Of a stretch of DNA of 64,000 nucleotides, positions 18,492 through 27,027 are shown piece by piece. The position numbers and the translations under genes are program-made. The stretch's first letter is position 1, and every line of letters starts with the position of its first letter. The stretch is from an uncultured Chiayiivirga sp. Lineage in GTDB: Bacteria; Pseudomonadota; Gammaproteobacteria; Xanthomonadales; Xanthomonadaceae. Where the stretch lies: the NCBI GenBank assembly GCA_934525595.1, contig CAKSZJ010000001.1:62001-126000 (forward strand). The letters are read 5' to 3'. The notes below the pieces were generated by a model. That model ran no database searches. It had not been told where the DNA came from and was given only the letters and a program-made list of their open reading frames with translations.

Positions 18492-18577
18492 CTGAATTCG
18501 AGGCGGCAGCGAAGGAGCAAAGCATGGCGCAGGCGTGCCCCGCCCGCCAGCGCGAAGGCGGATGCGTATGCCGGCTC

Positions 18578-19549
18578 TCAGGCGGCTTCGTCCAGCACCG
18601 CGAGCTGTTCCTGCACCTGGCGCAGCACCTCTTCCCAGTGGCGCGACTCGGCAAATCCGGGAAAGGCACGGGGAAAGGCCGGGTCGTGCCAGCGTCGTGC
18701 GATCCAGGCGTGGTAGTGGATCAGGCGCAGGGCGCGCAGCGGTTCGATCAGATGGCGCTCGCGCCAGTCGAGGTCGCGGAACTCGGCGTAGCCTTCGGTC
18801 AGCCGTTCGAGCTGGGCCTGCTGTTCGTCGCGGCTGCCGGAAAGGAACATCCACAGGTCCTGGATCGCCGGGCCGGTGAGGCAATCGTCCAGGTCGACGA
18901 AGTGGGCGACGCCGTTGCGCCACAGGATGTTGCCGGGATGGCAGTCACCGTGCAGGCGCAGCGTGGCGAGGGGCTGCGCGCGCGCAAAGGCGGCATCGAC
19001 CTGCGCCAGCAGCGCGTCGCCAAGGCGGCTGAAGTTGGCGTGCAGCGCGTCCGGGATCGCGCCGGACGCCAGCAGGTAGCGCAGCGGCGCGTGGCCGAAC
19101 TGGGCGCAATCGAGCGTCTGGCGGTGGCGAAAGCGCCGCCGTGCGCCGACCGCGTGCAGGCGTGCCAGGGTCCGGCCCAGCTGCCGCAGCGTGTCGGCGT
19201 CGCTCAGCTCCGGCGCATGGCCGCCCTGGCAGGCAAACAGGGCGAAGCGGAAACCGGCGTGGTGGAACAGGGTCGCGCCATCGAAGGCGAGCGGTGCGAC
19301 CACTGAAAGGTCGGCATCGGCCAGTTCGCGCGTGAAGGCGTGCTCTTCGACGATGGCTGCATCGCTCCAGCGCGACGGCCGGTAGAACTTGGCCACCAGC
19401 GGCGGCGCATCCTCGATGCCGACGCGATAGACGCGGTTCTCGTAGCTGTTGAGCGCCAGCAGGCGACCGTCACACGCCAGGCCCAGGGATTCGACCGCAT
19501 CGATCACCGCATCCGGCGTCAGCCGTGCGTATGGTGCCTCGCCGGACAC
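18578..19549 (-). CDS. srkA: Stress-response kinase A-like protein (SrkA/YihE/RdoA)
   Basis: A 323-residue Ser/Thr-kinase-like protein of the APH fold. The family wording is clear: LNSYENRVYRVG near the N-terminus, VAKFYRPSRW with the ATP-binding lysine (residue 54), HGDCHPGN at 200-207 and the metal site VDLDD at 219-222. E. coli SrkA protects stressed cells by opposing the MazEF toxin pathway; that role is only inferred here. It starts with GTG at 19549, four bases after the typA stop, so it is probably co-transcribed with typA. Confidence 0.87.
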   Translation of the reverse strand: MSGEAPYARLTPDAVIDAVESLGLACDGRLLALNSYENRVYRVGIEDAPPLVAKFYRPSRWSDAAIVEEHAFTRELADADLSVVAPLAFDGATLFHHAGFRFALFACQGGHAPELSDADTLRQLGRTLARLHAVGARRRFRHRQTLDCAQFGHAPLRYLLASGAIPDALHANFSRLGDALLAQVDAAFARAQPLATLRLHGDCHPGNILWRNGVAHFVDLDDCLTGPAIQDLWMFLSGSRDEQQAQLERLTEGYAEFRDLDWRERHLIEPLRALRLIHYHAWIARRWHDPAFPRAFPGFAESRHWEEVLRQVQEQLAVLDEAA

Positions 19550-19553
19550 GACG

Positions 19554-21383
19554 TCAGGCGGCGCGGCTGGCCCGCTTGCGGTCGGTTTCGGTCAGATGCT
19601 TCTTGCGCAGGCGGATTTCCTTGGGCGTGATCTCCACCAGCTCGTCATCGTCGATGAAGTCCAGCGCCTGCTCCAGGGTGAACTTGATCGCTGGCGAAAG
19701 CTGGATCGTGTCGTCCTTGCCCGCGGCGCGGATGTTGGTCAGCGGCTTGGGCTTGATGGCGTTGACGGTGAGGTCGTTGTCCTTGGAGTGGATGCCCACC
19801 AGCTGGCCCTCGTAGACCTGGTCGCCTTCGGCGGCGAACAGCTTGCCGCGCTCCTGCAACGGGCCGAGCGAGTAGGCCGGCGTGGTGCCGCTGGCATTGG
19901 CGATCATCACGCCGTTGATGCGCTTGGCGATGGGGCCTTGTTCCTTCGGGCCGTAGTGGTCGAACACGTGGAACAGCAGGCCCGAACCCTGCGTCAGGGT
20001 CTTGAATTCGTTCTGGAAACCGATCAGGCCGCGGGCCGGGATCAGGTACTCCAGGCGAACCCGGCCCTTGCCGTCGGATTCCATGTTCTTGAGCTGGCCC
20101 TTGCGGGTGCCGAGCTTTTCCATCACGCCGCCCTGGTGGACTTCCTCGACGTCCACGACGAGCTGTTCGATCGGCTCCATCAACTGGCCGTCGATTTCCT
20201 TGATGATCACTTCCGGGCGCGACACCGCCAGTTCGAAACCCTCGCGACGCATGTTCTCGATCAGCACCGACAGGTGCAGCTCGCCGCGGCCTGAGACCAG
20301 GAACTTGTCGGCATCCTCGAGCTGCTCGACCTTGAGCGCCACGTTGTGCACGGTTTCCCGCTCCAGGCGGTCCTTCAGCTGGCGGCTGGTCAGGAACTTG
20401 CCGCCCGAAAGCTCCTTGTTGCCGGCGAACGGCGAATTGTTGACCTGGAAGGTCATGGAGATGGTCGGCTCGTCCACGGTCAGCGCCGGCAGCGCCTCGG
20501 GGGCTTCCAGTGCGGTGACGGTGTCGGAGATGGTCAGTTCCTGGATGCCGGAAATGGCCACGATGTCGCCGGCTTCGGCGGTGTCCTGCTCGATCCGCTC
20601 CAGCCCCAGGAATCCCAGCACCTGCAGCACCTTGCCCTGGCGCTTCTTGCCTTCGCGGTCGATCACCGCCACCGGCATGTTCTTCTTCAGCGTGCCGCGC
20701 TGGATGCGACCGATGCCGATCACGCCCACGAAGCTGCTGTAGTCGAGCTGGCTGATGCGCATCTGGAAGGGGCCATCCGGATCGACCGGCGGCGTCGGCA
20801 CGTGTTGCATGATCGCCTCGTACAGCGGCGTCATGTCGCCCGAGCGCACGTCGTCGGTCAGGCCGGCGTAGCCGTTGAGGCCGGACGCGTAGATGATCGG
20901 GAAGTCCATCTGTTCGGCGGTCGCGCCGAGCCGGTCGAACAGATCCCAGACCTGTTCCACGACCCATTCCGGACGCGCGCCGGGGCGATCGACCTTGTTG
21001 ATGACGACGATCGGCTTGAAGCCCATGGCGAACGCCTTCTGCGTCACGAAGCGGGTCTGCGGCATCGGGCCGTCCATCGCATCGACCAGCAGCAGCACCG
21101 AGTCGACCATCGACAGTACGCGCTCCACCTCGCCGCCGAAGTCGGCGTGGCCGGGGGTGTCGACGATGTTGATGCGGTTGCCGCGCCAGTTGATCGCGGT
21201 GTTCTTGGCCAGGATGGTGATGCCGCGCTCTTTTTCCTGATCGCTGGAGTCCATCACGCGCTCGGCGAGGACGGTGCGTTCGTTCAGGGTGCCCGAGTTC
21301 TTGAGCAGGCTGTCGACCAGGGTGGTCTTGCCGTGATCGACGTGGGCGACGATGGCGATGTTGCGGAGGTTCTGGATGGTCAT
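19554..21383 (-). CDS. typA: Ribosome-associated GTPase TypA/BipA
   Basis: A 609-residue translational GTPase related to EF-G and LepA, needed for 50S assembly at low temperature and for stress adaptation. G1 AHVDHGKT, G3 DTPGHADF and G4 [13 protein letters not shown] are all visible, and the TypA-specific C-terminal domain ends in [18 protein letters not shown] 21383 ([18 protein letters not shown]) was chosen over an in-frame start 11 codons upstream. A 10-bp hairpin sits in its leader. It heads the minus-strand run typA-srkA-membrane protein-kinase and is divergent from ahpC. Confidence 0.96.
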   Translation of the reverse strand: MTIQNLRNIAIVAHVDHGKTTLVDSLLKNSGTLNERTVLAERVMDSSDQEKERGITILAKNTAINWRGNRINIVDTPGHADFGGEVERVLSMVDSVLLLVDAMDGPMPQTRFVTQKAFAMGFKPIVVINKVDRPGARPEWVVEQVWDLFDRLGATAEQMDFPIIYASGLNGYAGLTDDVRSGDMTPLYEAIMQHVPTPPVDPDGPFQMRISQLDYSSFVGVIGIGRIQRGTLKKNMPVAVIDREGKKRQGKVLQVLGFLGLERIEQDTAEAGDIVAISGIQELTISDTVTALEAPEALPALTVDEPTISMTFQVNNSPFAGNKELSGGKFLTSRQLKDRLERETVHNVALKVEQLEDADKFLVSGRGELHLSVLIENMRREGFELAVSRPEVIIKEIDGQLMEPIEQLVVDVEEVHQGGVMEKLGTRKGQLKNMESDGKGRVRLEYLIPARGLIGFQNEFKTLTQGSGLLFHVFDHYGPKEQGPIAKRINGVMIANASGTTPAYSLGPLQERGKLFAAEGDQVYEGQLVGIHSKDNDLTVNAIKPKPLTNIRAAGKDDTIQLSPAIKFTLEQALDFIDDDELVEITPKEIRLRKKHLTETDRKRASRAA

Positions 21384-21460
21384 GTTCGGAATCGGCAGGT
21401 GTGTGGCGGACGGCATGCGACAGCGCTCCCGCGGCGCGGACCTTTTTGCGGGAACACGAA

Positions 21461-21489
21461 AACGCAGACGATCGCGGACCGTCTGCGTT
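21461..21489 (-). promoter_or_regulatory. Hairpin in the typA leader (possible attenuator)
   Basis: AACGCAGACG (21461-21470) and CGTCTGCGTT (21480-21489) form a perfect 10-bp stem with a 9-base loop. On the minus strand the stem runs straight into TTTTCGTGTT, a weak terminator-like tail, 78 bases before the typA ATG. A perfect TATAAT (complement of 21513-21518) lies upstream without a good -35. It could attenuate typA or block leftward readthrough. Confidence 0.45.
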
Positions 21490-21577
21490 CTGGCATCTCA
21501 ATGGTGCGACGCATTATACGACAGGCCGGTGAACCGCGGCTGTGGGGGGCCCCGTTCGGCGGGGCCGGGGTGTTTTC

Positions 21578-21643
21578 ATATAGGGATTCTATTGTAGCAA
21601 TAACAACAATCAATTTTACCTATTGTTTCGAGGTGCCTACAAT
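21578..21643 (+). promoter_or_regulatory. Predicted OxyR site and sigma-70 promoter of ahpCF
   Basis: Four tetranucleotides spaced exactly seven bases apart, ATAT (21578-21581), CTAT (21589-21592), ATAA (21600-21603) and CAAT (21611-21614), match 13 of 16 positions of the OxyR ATAG-N7-CTAT-N7-ATAG-N7-CTAT pattern. The site ends directly against a -35 TTTACC (21615-21620), then 17 bp and a -10 TACAAT (21638-21643). That is the geometry of OxyR-activated promoters. Transcription would begin near 21650, about 57 bases before ahpC. Confidence 0.65.
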
Positions 21644-21707
21644 GGCCTGCGTCGGAGTCCTGAGACTCTGTCGACGTCACCCCTACAGCGATCCCAAGGA
21701 GAACGCG

Positions 21708-22271
21708 ATGTCCCTCATCAATACCCAGATCCAGCCGTTCGAAGCCGATGCATTCCACAACGGCAAGTTCATCAAGGTCAGCAACGAGACCATGAAGGGC
21801 AAGTGGTCGGTGGTGATCTTCATGCCGGCGGCCTTCACCTTCAATTGCCCGACCGAGGTCGAGGACGCGGCCGAGCACTATGCCGAGTTCCAGAAGGCCG
21901 GCGCCGAGGTCTACATCGTCACCACCGATACGCATTTCTCGCACAAGGTGTGGCATGAAACCTCGCCGGCCGTGGGCAAGGCGAAGTTCCCGCTGGTGGG
22001 CGATCCGACCCACAAGCTCACCAACGCCTTCGGCGTGCACATTGCGGAAGAGGGCCTGGCGCTGCGCGGCACCTTCGTGATCAATCCGGAAGGCACGATC
22101 AAGACCATGGAAGTGCACTCCAACGAGATCGCACGCGACGTCGGCGAGACCCTGCGCAAGCTCAAGGCCGCGCAGTACACCGCGGCGCACCCGGGCGAAG
22201 TGTGCCCGGCCAAGTGGAAGGAAGGCGCCAAGACCATCGCGCCGTCGCTGGATCTGGTCGGCAAGATCTGA
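21708..22271 (+). CDS. ahpC: Alkyl hydroperoxide reductase peroxidase subunit AhpC
   Basis: A 187-residue typical two-Cys peroxiredoxin that reduces hydrogen peroxide and organic hydroperoxides. The peroxidatic Cys47 lies in FTFNCPTE and the resolving Cys166 in GEVCPAKW. Length and wording match the AhpC1 type of enterobacteria. ATG 21708 has AAGGAGA at 21696-21702. Its reductase AhpF is encoded next, and a predicted OxyR-type promoter precedes it. Confidence 0.97.
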   Translation: MSLINTQIQPFEADAFHNGKFIKVSNETMKGKWSVVIFMPAAFTFNCPTEVEDAAEHYAEFQKAGAEVYIVTTDTHFSHKVWHETSPAVGKAKFPLVGDPTHKLTNAFGVHIAEEGLALRGTFVINPEGTIKTMEVHSNEIARDVGETLRKLKAAQYTAAHPGEVCPAKWKEGAKTIAPSLDLVGKI

Positions 22272-22289
22272 TTCCGCGCCATCGCTGTT

Positions 22290-22359
22290 CCCATCCCCGC
22301 AGTCGCGGGGGTGGGAGCAGATCCGGCTCGCTGCGTGCGGCCATCCGGATCTGCTCCCA
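22290..22359. repeat. Two overlapping hairpins (REP-like) between ahpC and ahpF
   Basis: An 11-bp stem (22290-22300 with 22305-22315, one G-U) overlaps a perfect 15-bp inverted repeat TGGGAGCAGATCCGG (22312-22326) / CCGGATCTGCTCCCA (22345-22359) with an 18-base loop. The two structures share bases 22312-22315 and so compete. The GGGAGC...GCTCCC arms look like a REP-type extragenic palindrome. No T tract follows, so it may set the ahpC:ahpF mRNA ratio by stabilising the upstream message. Confidence 0.7.
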
Positions 22360-22430
22360 TGACAAGGCCAGGGTGTCCCGCACGGGCGGGACGCCGCGCT
22401 GAAGCTCACCCCGAATACAGGAGACGCACC

Positions 22431-23993
22431 ATGCTCGATGACGGCCTGAAGGCCCAGCTTGCCGCCTATCTGGAGCGCCTCGTGCGCCCGGTTCACATTG
22501 TCGCCGCGCTGGAAGAAGGCGAGGCCTCGCGTGAAGTCCGCGCCCTGCTCGACGACATCGTCGCCGCGTCGGGCAAGGTCACCCTGGAGCTGCGCGGCGA
22601 GCAGGGCGTGCACGTTCCGTCCTTTGCGCTGACCAGCCCCGGCCAGGAGATTCACCTGCGCTTTGCCGGCCTGCCGATGGGCCACGAATTCACCTCGCTG
22701 GTGCTGGCGCTGCTGCAGACCGGCGGGTATCCGCCCAAGGTCGAGGCCGAGCTGGTCGAGCAGATCAAGGCGCTCGATGGGGAGTTCCACTTCGAGACCT
22801 ATTTCTCCCAGTCCTGCCAGAGCTGTCCGGACGTGGTGCAGGCGCTGAACCTGATGAGCGTGCTGAACCCGAAGATCCGCCACGTTGCCATCGACGGCGC
22901 CTATTTCCCCGACGAGGTGGAGGCGCGCGAGGTGATGACCGTGCCCACGATCTTCCTCAACGGCGAGCGCTTTGGCCAGGGCCGCATGGGCATCGAGGAG
23001 ATCGTGGCGAAGATCGACAGCGGCGCCGAGGCGCGCGAAGCCGCGAAGCTCAGGGACGTGGCGCCGTTCGACGTGCTGGTGATCGGCGGCGGCCCGGCGG
23101 GCGCGGCCGCCGCGGTTTACGCCGCGCGCAAGGGCATCCGCACCGGCATCGCCGCCGAGCGTTTCGGAGGCCAGGTGCTCGATACCAACAGCATCGAGAA
23201 CTTCATTTCGGTGAAGGAAACCGATGGCCCGAAGCTGGCCGGGGCGCTGGAGGCGCACGTGCGCGAGTACGGCGTCGACGTGATGAACCGCCTGCGCGCC
23301 GAGCGGCTGGTTCCCGGCCCGGACGGCATCACCGTGCGGTTCGACAACGGCGCCGAGCTGGTCGGCAAGACCGTGGTGCTGGCCACCGGCGCGCGCTGGC
23401 GCGACATCAACGTGCCGGGCGAGGCGGAGTACCGCACCCGCGGCGTGGCCTACTGCCCGCACTGCGACGGCCCGCTGTTCAAGGGCAAGAAGGTGGCGGT
23501 GATCGGTGGCGGAAATTCCGGCGTGGAGGCGGCCATCGATCTGGCCGGGCTGGTCGAGCACGTCACCGTGATCGAGTTCCTGCCCGAGCTCAAGGCTGAC
23601 GGCGTGCTGGTGCGCAAGCTCTACAGCCTGCCCAACGTCACCGTGGTGAAGAATGCGCAGACCACCGAGATTCTGGGCGACGGCAGTCGCGTGACCGGTC
23701 TGACCTACGCCGACCGCGCCAGCGGCACCTCGCATCAGGTCGACGTGGCCGGTGTGTTCATCCAGATCGGCCTGGTGCCGGTTACCGCATGGCTGGAAGG
23801 CAGCGGCGTGGAGCGGACCCGCTTCGGCGAGATCGTGGTCGATGCGCGCGGGCAGACCAGCGTGCCCGGCGTCTTCGCCGCAGGCGATGCGACCACCGAG
23901 CCTTACAAGCAGATCATCATCGCGATGGGTGGCGGAGCCACCGCGGCACTCTCGGCCTTCGACCACCTGATCCGCACCAGCGCGCCGGCCTGA
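22431..23993 (+). CDS. ahpF: Alkyl hydroperoxide reductase flavoprotein AhpF
   Basis: A 520-residue NADH:peroxiredoxin disulfide reductase. The N-terminal domain is a double thioredoxin fold with redox pair Cys129/Cys132 (SQSCQSCPD). It is followed by a thioredoxin-reductase-like core: FAD loop [10 protein letters not shown], the second disulfide CPHC in [11 protein letters not shown], the NAD loop [10 protein letters not shown] and the FAD-binding [10 protein letters not shown]. All redox cysteines needed to pass electrons from NADH to AhpC are present. ATG 22431 has AGGAGAC upstream. It is the second gene of the ahpCF operon. Confidence 0.97.
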   Translation: MLDDGLKAQLAAYLERLVRPVHIVAALEEGEASREVRALLDDIVAASGKVTLELRGEQGVHVPSFALTSPGQEIHLRFAGLPMGHEFTSLVLALLQTGGYPPKVEAELVEQIKALDGEFHFETYFSQSCQSCPDVVQALNLMSVLNPKIRHVAIDGAYFPDEVEAREVMTVPTIFLNGERFGQGRMGIEEIVAKIDSGAEAREAAKLRDVAPFDVLVIGGGPAGAAAAVYAARKGIRTGIAAERFGGQVLDTNSIENFISVKETDGPKLAGALEAHVREYGVDVMNRLRAERLVPGPDGITVRFDNGAELVGKTVVLATGARWRDINVPGEAEYRTRGVAYCPHCDGPLFKGKKVAVIGGGNSGVEAAIDLAGLVEHVTVIEFLPELKADGVLVRKLYSLPNVTVVKNAQTTEILGDGSRVTGLTYADRASGTSHQVDVAGVFIQIGLVPVTAWLEGSGVERTRFGEIVVDARGQTSVPGVFAAGDATTEPYKQIIIAMGGGATAALSAFDHLIRTSAPA

Positions 23994-24021
23994 GGCGCAC
24001 AGCGGCCGGGCGGCGGATGCA

Positions 24022-25977
24022 TCAGCAGTTCGCGATGCAGGTTTCCAGGTAGTCGAAATAGCGATCGATGAAGCTGATCCGGTTCTCGTGGTCGATCAGG
24101 TAGGGGTTCATCAGGGTGTGGCGCAGCAGGATGAGGCGATCGGCTTCGCCGCTGTCGGGGTCGAGCGTGGCCGGGTCGACCCCCAGCGCTTCCAGGACGC
24201 GGCGCATGTCCTGTTCGCCCACGACCGCAGGGCGAATCGCGGTGGTGGAGGCGAAGAACTGCTTGACCTGGATGGGCTGCCCCGGATCGCTGTTGAGCCG
24301 GGCATGGAGCCGCTTCAGGAAGGCGTTGGCGCGGCATAGCGCACGGTTGCCCTGCGGGTTGAGCGCCAGGCACACCAGGTTGCTGTCGGGGGCGAACGGC
24401 ACCACGACGTGGACGCGCCCGATCATGTCCCGCGCGAATCGTTCGGCGCGCTCGCGGAAGGCCTCGGCGGCCTGCACGGTGTGGCGCGGGATCAGTCCGA
24501 AATGGGCGTGGTCGAGCGGCAGCACGCGATGGGCGACGTAGACCGCCGCGGCCATGGCGCCCGGCTTGGAGCCTTCCGGGATGAACTGGCCGAAGTGGCG
24601 GTGGTCGAGCGCATCGCCCGCGCTGTCGGCGCGGTCGAACACGTAGTCGGCCTGCTCGGTCAGCAACGACATGGCTCGATGGTCGCGGCACACGAAGGCG
24701 CCCGCGCCGTAGGGCAGGTAGGCCAGTTTGTGCGGGTCGATGGTGACCGAATCCACCCGTTCCAGCGCGGCGAAGGCCGCGTAGACCTCGGGCGTGGGAA
24801 ATTCGCGGTAGTCCTGCCGCACCTCGTCGAGCGTGCGCAGGCTGCCGTCGGGATTGCGGAACAGGGTGCCCAGGTAGCCACCCCAGGCCGCATCCACGTG
24901 GATCGAGAATCCCAGGCCGCGTGCGCCGAAACGTTCGCGCGCCTCGACCACGGCCGCGATTGGATCGATGGTTCCGTATTCGGTGGTGCCCAGCACCCCG
25001 ACTGCCATCAGCACCGGCTGACGCCTGCGCTCGCAGTCCTCGAGCGCCTGCTCCAGCGCCTCCGGGCACAGGCGCATGCCGCGCGTCGCGACCCGCTGGA
25101 GCTGATCGCGGCCCAGGCCGATCATCTTGATGCCCTTGCTCCAGGAATAGTGTGCAGTGATGGGAGCAAGAACCACCGGTGGCTGCAGCTGCGGGTGCTG
25201 CCGGAAGAAGGCGTGCAAGCCAAGCTGCTCGATGCGCCGGGCTTGCACGCGGGTGCGCCAGCAGGCGCGATCTTCGGGGGATTGCGCAGCCAGCCAGTGC
25301 CGCCATCTGCCGAGCAGCGCGATGCCGGCGGCAGGGTCGAGGTTGAATGCCTGCCAGTCGTCGGCCGGAAGCGCCAGATCGGGCACGCCGGCCGTGCGTA
25401 GCGCCACCGGAAAGCCCTTGAGTGCCAACGCCAGGCGCAGCGCCTGGAAATTCGCCAGGGTTCCGCCCGAGGTCAGGTGTCCGATGGCGCAGTCGGGACG
25501 CGTGGGGTCATCGGGCCAGCCCAGCATTCTCGCCAGCTGCAGGCCGGCCTGCATCTCCAGCCGCAGCGTGACCGGTGCGGAATCCTCGGTCACGTTGTTG
25601 GGGTTGTAGGGCAGGGTCAGGATCTGCGCCGCCAGGCCGGGCAGCAGGAGGTCCGACACCATGTGGCCGAGATAGCGCGGGCTGTGGAAGGGCACCGAGC
25701 GCTTGAGCGCCGCCGAGAGCTGGTGCAGCTCGTTGCGCATCCGCGCCTCGAAGGCCTGGTAGGCCGGATGCTGCGAGGCGCGCGTGGGAATAGCGGGCGG
25801 ATCTTCCGGATGGAAGTTGCGGCGCCAGTGCACGTGGTCGCGCAGGAATTCGACGACCAGGCGTTCCAGCAGGGTGTCGTTTTCGCCATAGGGGCCGAGG
25901 AAGCAGGCGTCGAGCGTGCGCTGTTCGGACTCGGGGATCGGCGCGACGAGGCCGGAAAAAAGGTCGGTGCTTGTCAT
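24022..25977 (-). CDS. PLP-dependent group II decarboxylase, tyrosine-decarboxylase-like
   Basis: A 651-residue aromatic-amino-acid-decarboxylase-fold enzyme. The PLP lysine is Lys417 in DPHKLAYLPYGAGA, the aspartate binding the pyridine nitrogen is Asp362 in HVDAAWGGY, and the ring-stacking histidine is probably His276 in ITAHYSWSKG. The long N-terminal extension and DPHK-x-x-Y-x-PY wording resemble bacterial tyrosine decarboxylases (about 620 residues) more than glutamate decarboxylases, so tyramine production is a reasonable guess; substrate is not certain. There is no clear ribosome-binding site at ATG 25977. An FNR-like box lies 35-48 bases upstream. It is the last gene of a minus-strand cluster with the 79-aa and His-rich proteins. 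Confidence 0.85.
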   Translation of the reverse strand: MTSTDLFSGLVAPIPESEQRTLDACFLGPYGENDTLLERLVVEFLRDHVHWRRNFHPEDPPAIPTRASQHPAYQAFEARMRNELHQLSAALKRSVPFHSPRYLGHMVSDLLLPGLAAQILTLPYNPNNVTEDSAPVTLRLEMQAGLQLARMLGWPDDPTRPDCAIGHLTSGGTLANFQALRLALALKGFPVALRTAGVPDLALPADDWQAFNLDPAAGIALLGRWRHWLAAQSPEDRACWRTRVQARRIEQLGLHAFFRQHPQLQPPVVLAPITAHYSWSKGIKMIGLGRDQLQRVATRGMRLCPEALEQALEDCERRRQPVLMAVGVLGTTEYGTIDPIAAVVEARERFGARGLGFSIHVDAAWGGYLGTLFRNPDGSLRTLDEVRQDYREFPTPEVYAAFAALERVDSVTIDPHKLAYLPYGAGAFVCRDHRAMSLLTEQADYVFDRADSAGDALDHRHFGQFIPEGSKPGAMAAAVYVAHRVLPLDHAHFGLIPRHTVQAAEAFRERAERFARDMIGRVHVVVPFAPDSNLVCLALNPQGNRALCRANAFLKRLHARLNSDPGQPIQVKQFFASTTAIRPAVVGEQDMRRVLEALGVDPATLDPDSGEADRLILLRHTLMNPYLIDHENRISFIDRYFDYLETCIANC

Positions 25978-26011
25978 GCGCGCAGGCTAGGGCAACCGCC
26001 CCTGCCGTCGC

Positions 26012-26025
26012 CTGATCCAGGTCAA
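26012..26025 (-). promoter_or_regulatory. FNR/DNR-like box upstream of the decarboxylase
   Basis: CTGATCCAGGTCAA differs by one base from TTGAT-N4-GTCAA, a common ANR/FNR/DNR-type half-palindrome arrangement. Its centre is about 41 bases before the decarboxylase ATG; if it activates at -41.5 the mRNA would be nearly leaderless, so the start codon or the site may need revision. A similar box lies at 26989-27002. Confidence 0.5.
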
Positions 26026-26078
26026 TCGCACGCCTTTCCGTGCCTGCCGGCGGCACGGATCGAGGGCATAAGGGCGGC

Positions 26079-26318
26079 TCAGCCGCTGCAACTGCCGCAG
26101 CACACCGAGGGCAGGCGGGTCACACGGGCCGTATCGGCGGGGTGGCCGGCGCGCTCCAGGGCATCGAAGAGCTCGCGATCGAGCATGTTGGCGCAGATGC
26201 GCAGGTGCCGGCTGCGCGGGTCGAGGTCGGCGAGGGCGGCCGGATCGATGTCTTGCAGCGCAGCGCGGATCCGCTCGATGTCCACGGACACGGCGCCCAG
26301 CTGGATCGAGTATTCCAT
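26079..26318 (-). CDS. 79-residue protein ending in a Cys-Cys-x-x-Cys cluster
   Basis: A short soluble protein (MEYSIQLGAVSVDIERIRAAL...) with a predicted two-helix body and the C-terminal VCCGSCSG, three closely spaced cysteines suited to binding a metal or forming a disulfide. ATG 26318 has AAGGA seven bases upstream on the minus strand, which supports a real gene. It lies between the His-rich periplasmic protein and the decarboxylase in one orientation. No signal peptide. I do not recognise the family; a role in metal or redox handling is inference from the cysteine cluster and neighbours only. Confidence 0.7.
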   Translation of the reverse strand: MEYSIQLGAVSVDIERIRAALQDIDPAALADLDPRSRHLRICANMLDRELFDALERAGHPADTARVTRLPSVCCGSCSG

Positions 26319-26389
26319 GTCACATCCTTCGGGATGAGAAGTGGCCGCGCTGCGTGCGGACCCCCGGGCGGTGTGCCAGACCGGGCGCG

Positions 26390-26920
26390 TCAGTGGGCTT
26401 CGTGCAGCCAGTCCGGATCGTCGAACATCAGCGGATAGCGGGCCAGCGCCTCGCGCATCCGCGCAATGGCCCCTGAGGGCACCTGTGCCTCGGTGTGCAC
26501 CGCGCGGGCACCGGCGATGAAGGTCGCCAGCAGGCCGTGCAGGGCAGCGTCGGCTTCGGCTTCCAGCGTGCAGTGGGTGAACATCGCGTTGACCGCATCC
26601 TGGATGCTGGTGGCCAGGTCGGCGGCCTGCGCGGCGGACAGGTGGCCGTGCTCGTAGTGCGCCAGCCCCTCGACCGCCTCGCGGACATAGCGCATGTTCT
26701 CGCGCAGCGGCGCATCGGTGGCCCAGGGCGTGGAGGGCAGTGAAGCTGGATCGCCCGCGGCATGGGCCGCGTGATCGGCGTGATCGTGGTTCGCCGCATG
26801 GATGTGTCCGTGCTCGGCCGGGTGCTCGTGTCCGCTGCCGGAGTGCGCCTGCGCCGCCAGCGCCAGGGGCGTCATCGTCGCGGCGAGAATCAAGGACGGG
26901 ACAAAGGTTCGCATCGACAT
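26390..26920 (-). CDS. Histidine-rich periplasmic protein (DnrO-like)
   Basis: A 176-residue exported protein. A signal peptide (cut near AQA-HS) is followed by a stretch of about 35 residues dense in histidine (HSGSGHEHPAEHGHIHAANH), then a helical domain LRENMRYVREAVEGLAHYEHGHLS...FTHCTLEAEADAALHGLLA. The His tract suggests copper, nickel or zinc binding. The C-terminal domain resembles proteins annotated DnrO in related genera, recalled from memory rather than compared. ATG 26920 (MSMRTF) has GGAG nine bases upstream. An FNR/DNR-like box lies 69 bases upstream, which fits a low-oxygen or nitric-oxide-linked role. Confidence 0.65.
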   Translation of the reverse strand: MSMRTFVPSLILAATMTPLALAAQAHSGSGHEHPAEHGHIHAANHDHADHAAHAAGDPASLPSTPWATDAPLRENMRYVREAVEGLAHYEHGHLSAAQAADLATSIQDAVNAMFTHCTLEAEADAALHGLLATFIAGARAVHTEAQVPSGAIARMREALARYPLMFDDPDWLHEAH

Positions 26921-26988
26921 GGTAGTACTCCGGAGTGGATCGGGAAGTCTGGATGCGCCCAGCATTGCAGTGTCCTGCCTGCTGCACC

Positions 26989-27002
26989 ATGACGGGGATC
27001 AA
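26989..27002 (-). promoter_or_regulatory. FNR/DNR-like box upstream of the His-rich protein gene
   Basis: On the minus strand TTGATCCCCGTCAT, one mismatch from TTGAT-N4-GTCAA. If centred at -41.5, transcription would start near 26954, with a weak AATGCT -10 at 26966-26961 and a 34-base leader with a good ribosome-binding site. The match and spacing make this the better of the two boxes in the cluster. Confidence 0.5.
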
Positions 27003-27027
27003 GGCGCAGCAAGGTCTGGCGCGGTGT

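Larger units (their letters stand above)
21384..21707. other. Divergent typA-ahpC intergenic region (324 bp)
   Basis: No coding sequence is supported here. From left to right it holds the typA leader hairpin, a TATAAT for typA, a GC-rich 7-bp hairpin with TTCGG loop (21548-21566) followed by GGGGTGTTTT that may insulate the two genes, and then an AT-rich stretch (21577-21645) carrying the predicted OxyR site and ahpC promoter. The sharp change to AT-rich sequence marks the regulatory core. Confidence 0.7.
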
